A DNA stretch of 64,000 nt from Paenibacillus sp. PL2-23 (GTDB lineage Bacteria; Bacillota; Bacilli; Paenibacillales; Paenibacillaceae), in assembly GCF_040834005.1 (NCBI RefSeq), contig NZ_CP162129.1:5204501-5268500 (forward strand). The letters are read 5' to 3'. The notes beneath the pieces are model-generated. The model saw only the letters and a program-made list of their open reading frames with translations, did no database searches and was not told where the DNA came from. This document shows, piece after piece, positions 62,601 through 64,000 of the stretch. Made by a program: the position numbers and the translations under genes. Each line of letters begins with the position of its first letter. Position 1 is the first letter of the stretch.

Positions 62601-64000
62601 CTCTAATGGCACGATTGCCGATCGTAACATAGTATTTCGTATTATTCAGGAATGACTTCGCCGGATCACTGGACGAAACATACCCCGTTGCATCGATAGT
62701 CAGTTGATTCGTACCGCCGCCTCTCACACGGGTCGATGTAACAGGGATCGAGCGGAACAGACCGCCTCCCACAGACTGACGAATTTCAATCGTGCCTGTG
62801 TTTGGATAGACGACCTCGTTGAAGGTAAGCACGAGATTTGTACTGGTACTTACGGCTGACCCATTATTCGACGGCGACAGGCTCGTAAGAGACGGCGCCG
62901 TAGTATCATTGCCATAGCCTGTCGAGAAATTCCAGATCGTTGCGGCAGAGATGCCGTAGAACCACTCGCCAGTGTTAGGAGCAGGACGGGAGAACGCTCC
63001 TGGCTGGATGAGCACGTAATATGCCGTGCTCGGGGCCAGATCCTCAGGCAGATTAATCGTCACCGTATCTGTAGTATTATCAATTGTAATAGCTGAGTCC
63101 GTCGCCTCCAGCCTATATACTGCCTTATTATCGCTGACTCGTCTTATTTCCACATATCTGCCGGCATTCGCTTGCACATCCTGATCGAAACGAATGGTCA
63201 GATTGGAAGCGATCGGTATCAGTGTTGCATCATCCGCAGGGAAAAACGGATTGCTCGCAGCCAGATTGACCGGGGCCGAGGCCGTCGTGAAGCTCCACTG
63301 CATGGCATCAAAAGAATTACCCGACGCATCCTGGAAGTTGTCCCCCGCAATTCGAACCGTATACGTTGCCGTTGGGAGCAGGGCTCCGTCCGGTGTAATC
63401 GTAATTTCTGTCGAACCGCTTCCTGTCACCATCGAAGAAGTAACCGGAATGGATCTCGTATCGTCTGCAGATTCCAGTGTAATATACCCATTCGAAGCAT
63501 ATACGGGCTCGCTGAACTGAATCCGGATGATGCTTGTAATGGAATGTGTACCGGCAGTCGCAGGACTGTAAGAGCCCGGAGCAGCAAGCGTTGGCTTGAC
63601 AGAGTCCTCTGACACTACCGTGCGGAAATTCCATCTGGTCGCACTCTGGATGCCCGCATATGGCGCATTGTTCGACACATTAAGGAATGCTCCAGCGTCT
63701 ACTAGCGCATAATATTCCGTATTCAGGTCAAAACGATTCGACGTTGCGCTAAGAAGCGGATCAATAATCGCTTCTCGCCCTTCAGATATCGTAATTCTTC
63801 CTGAACCGACGCTAATTCTCTCCACCACCTGGTTATCGGATGAACGATAGATGGTGACAGCCGTCGTGGCTGAGCCCAGCTTGATGTTCTCGTCGAACAG
63901 GATGCGCAGGTTCGCCCCCAGGGGCACATTGGTAAGATTATCAGCGGGATAGAAGCTCAGCGCCGCCGGGCCGCTTGGAGCTGCTTCCGCGTGTCTAGGC
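59641..64000 (-). CDS. Large SLH-anchored surface protein with Ig-like repeats, 5' partial
   Basis: The frame is open to the window edge (residues PRHAEAAPSGPAALSFYPADN first), and HAEA looks like the end of a signal peptide, so little is missing. More than 1450 residues are present. Several Big_5-type Ig-like repeats (each with a FYPADN or SPSNG start and a WNFRT/WSFTT/WAFTI end) fill the first 650 residues. Next come three to four SwmB-like repeats (LNFSEALMTPNAYAYTQFTV, LKYNEYLNPGSTPGIYQYSV, LNFSAPLNQTSIPSASLFIV). A beta-rich segment follows, then three SLH domains (MGKHWAADTVQMMARKFIVEG, SSTVMGAYIGAAASAGIVNG, VSSYAKASMAQAIYLGIING). It would bind the cell-wall polymer and extend as a long fibre. 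Adhesin or S-layer role is inference. Confidence 0.92.
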   Translation of the reverse strand, partial: PRHAEAAPSGPAALSFYPADNLTNVPLGANLRILFDENIKLGSATTAVTIYRSSDNQVVERISVGSGRITISEGREAIIDPLLSATSNRFDLNTEYYALVDAGAFLNVSNNAPYAGIQSATRWNFRTVVSEDSVKPTLAAPGSYSPATAGTHSITSIIRIQFSEPVYASNGYITLESADDTRSIPVTSSMVTGSGSTEITITPDGALLPTATYTVRIAGDNFQDASGNSFDAMQWSFTTASAPVNLAASNPFFPADDATLIPIASNLTIRFDQDVQANAGRYVEIRRVSDNKAVYRLEATDSAITIDNTTDTVTINLPEDLAPSTAYYVLIQPGAFSRPAPNTGEWFYGISAATIWNFSTGYGNDTTAPSLTSLSPSNNGSAVSTSTNLVLTFNEVVYPNTGTIEIRQSVGGGLFRSIPVTSTRVRGGGTNQLTIDATGYVSSSDPAKSFLNNTKYYVTIGNRAIRDGAGNFYAGISGTSGWAFTITQDGTRPLLVSVSPSNGSTAVDTSGTFTATFDKPIARGDLTKEIQFTPVSSGVTVDANFYVDSADNKKMIIVPSSPLAANTNYYIAIDEGAITDLVGNAFAGILNQYQWTFLTKGGDTTQPAITKSEVSGSVIRLIYNEPLNTELSPSVASYYATVAGAARSIRSVQIEGNMVLLTLSSSVGYSQKVELSYTKPFVGLVQDLSGNQAAGFSKLDISNGFTSTNPVISSGSAYNNVVVLNFSEALMTPNAYAYTQFTVEVGGINYSPTAIWHSGNVVQLTLSSSIPSGQSVRVSYTPGSYPLYGTSGSQVNSISGYNVTGSTGTVGDVSAPVLQSITAAGTIVTLKYNEYLNPGSTPGIYQYSVLADSQTRTISGIVIAGDSVYLTLGTAVTSGQTVRVSYISNGLSVMDLSGNAATSFTNVTANAGTGTGTGGIATMQGAILKGSKLTLNFSAPLNQTSIPSASLFIVRVKDMVRVVSSVQISSSTVILTLASPANVGEKAEISYYTNASGLKSSGGEAVPTFANVNVANQTTLLDTLTGDYEAAEDGQGVVIKSSGAMSTSDVSHGGTAANRYTLNNDKFIAAVTTARNAGLASPRIAFMVPDSQKAAIVAVSVITLEMAYKQGGDVILEVLHGDVSYRLPLRELSFAQLATAVGGNGVSNQLVVEIDPTSTTLTLPLSNAIKSAKATVVEGPASFAVSVVNGSQEQELKDFGGYLTRTFKTTSTVNEAESSVVWLDPVTATLSYVPTSFKTTNGVTTATFHRQGNSVYALVKNTSSFSDMGKHWAADTVQMMARKFIVEGHTVSKYEPDKPITRGEFATYIAKGLGLQGDRSAAAKFKDVNSSTVMGAYIGAAASAGIVNGIDSTTFKPNSYITRQDMATMMMRAWKAADKTITLPSSQDSYLSSFTDRSKVSSYAKASMAQAIYLGIINGKSATTLSPTTNASRAEGAVMIMRLLEKAEFLTQ

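Overview
The window looks like chromosome of a Paenibacillus-type member of the Bacillales. The evidence is three-SLH surface anchors, a copper-amine-oxidase-like stalk domain, sigma-A and sigma-D type promoters, a programmed-frameshift prfB, and a flagellar/competence block in the order known from Bacillus subtilis (degSU, comF, yvyF, flgM, flgN, flgK, flgL, fliW, csrA, hag, flaG, fliD, fliS, fliT, hpf, secA, prfB). Species cannot be fixed from the sequence. Almost every gene lies on the minus strand. No tRNA, rRNA or CRISPR array was seen.

Region 1 (1-14.2 kb) is a polymorphic-toxin (Rhs) locus. A consensus-like promoter (14211-14239) and a cyclic-di-GMP-I (GEMM) riboswitch (about 14052-14151) precede a secreted beta-propeller/SLH protein. 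That gene overlaps the start of a 2083-residue secreted Rhs/YD-repeat protein with a C-terminal toxin tip, followed by a small immunity-type gene and a terminator. Downstream lies a graveyard: a broken serine recombinase, an IS110-family element with a possible bridge-RNA region, an orphan toxin tip, a small unknown gene translationally coupled to a KptA/Tpt1 RNA 2'-phosphotransferase, a second copy of the same terminator, and a displaced Rhs 3' end with a third tip. The displaced piece shares 577 identical bases with the intact rhs gene.

Region 2 (14.4-29.9 kb) is housekeeping. It holds the complete arginine operon argCJBDFGH with a promoter and two ARG-box-like palindromes, a divergent Rpn-family nuclease gene, a YitT membrane protein, prfB, secA, hpf and a cold-shock gene.

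Region 3 (29.9-39.1 kb) is an AT-rich surface-glycan island: rfbF and rfbG for CDP-4-keto-6-deoxyglucose, an epimerase, a C-methyltransferase, a short-chain dehydrogenase-like protein with an altered catalytic motif, a hexapeptide acyltransferase-like protein and two glycosyltransferases. It sits where hpf and fliT are close neighbours in B. subtilis, so the sugar may decorate flagellin or another surface polymer.

Region 4 (39.2-48.1 kb) is the late flagellar set, including fliW-csrA and a flagellin whose leader carries a sigma-D promoter and a clear CsrA-binding hairpin. Region 5 (48.2-64 kb) holds comFC, comFA, an LPXTG protein with a Thr/Pro stalk, degSU, a secreted NAGPA-type phosphodiester glycosidase, a possible toxin-antitoxin pair (HTH protein plus TumE-like protein), and a very large SLH-anchored protein with Ig-like repeats that runs off the right edge.

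The most interesting unit is the putative c-di-GMP-controlled S-layer/Rhs toxin operon and its rearranged toxin-immunity cassettes. Together with DegSU, CsrA-FliW and sigma-D controlled flagella, it places several motility, surface and contact-competition functions in one window.
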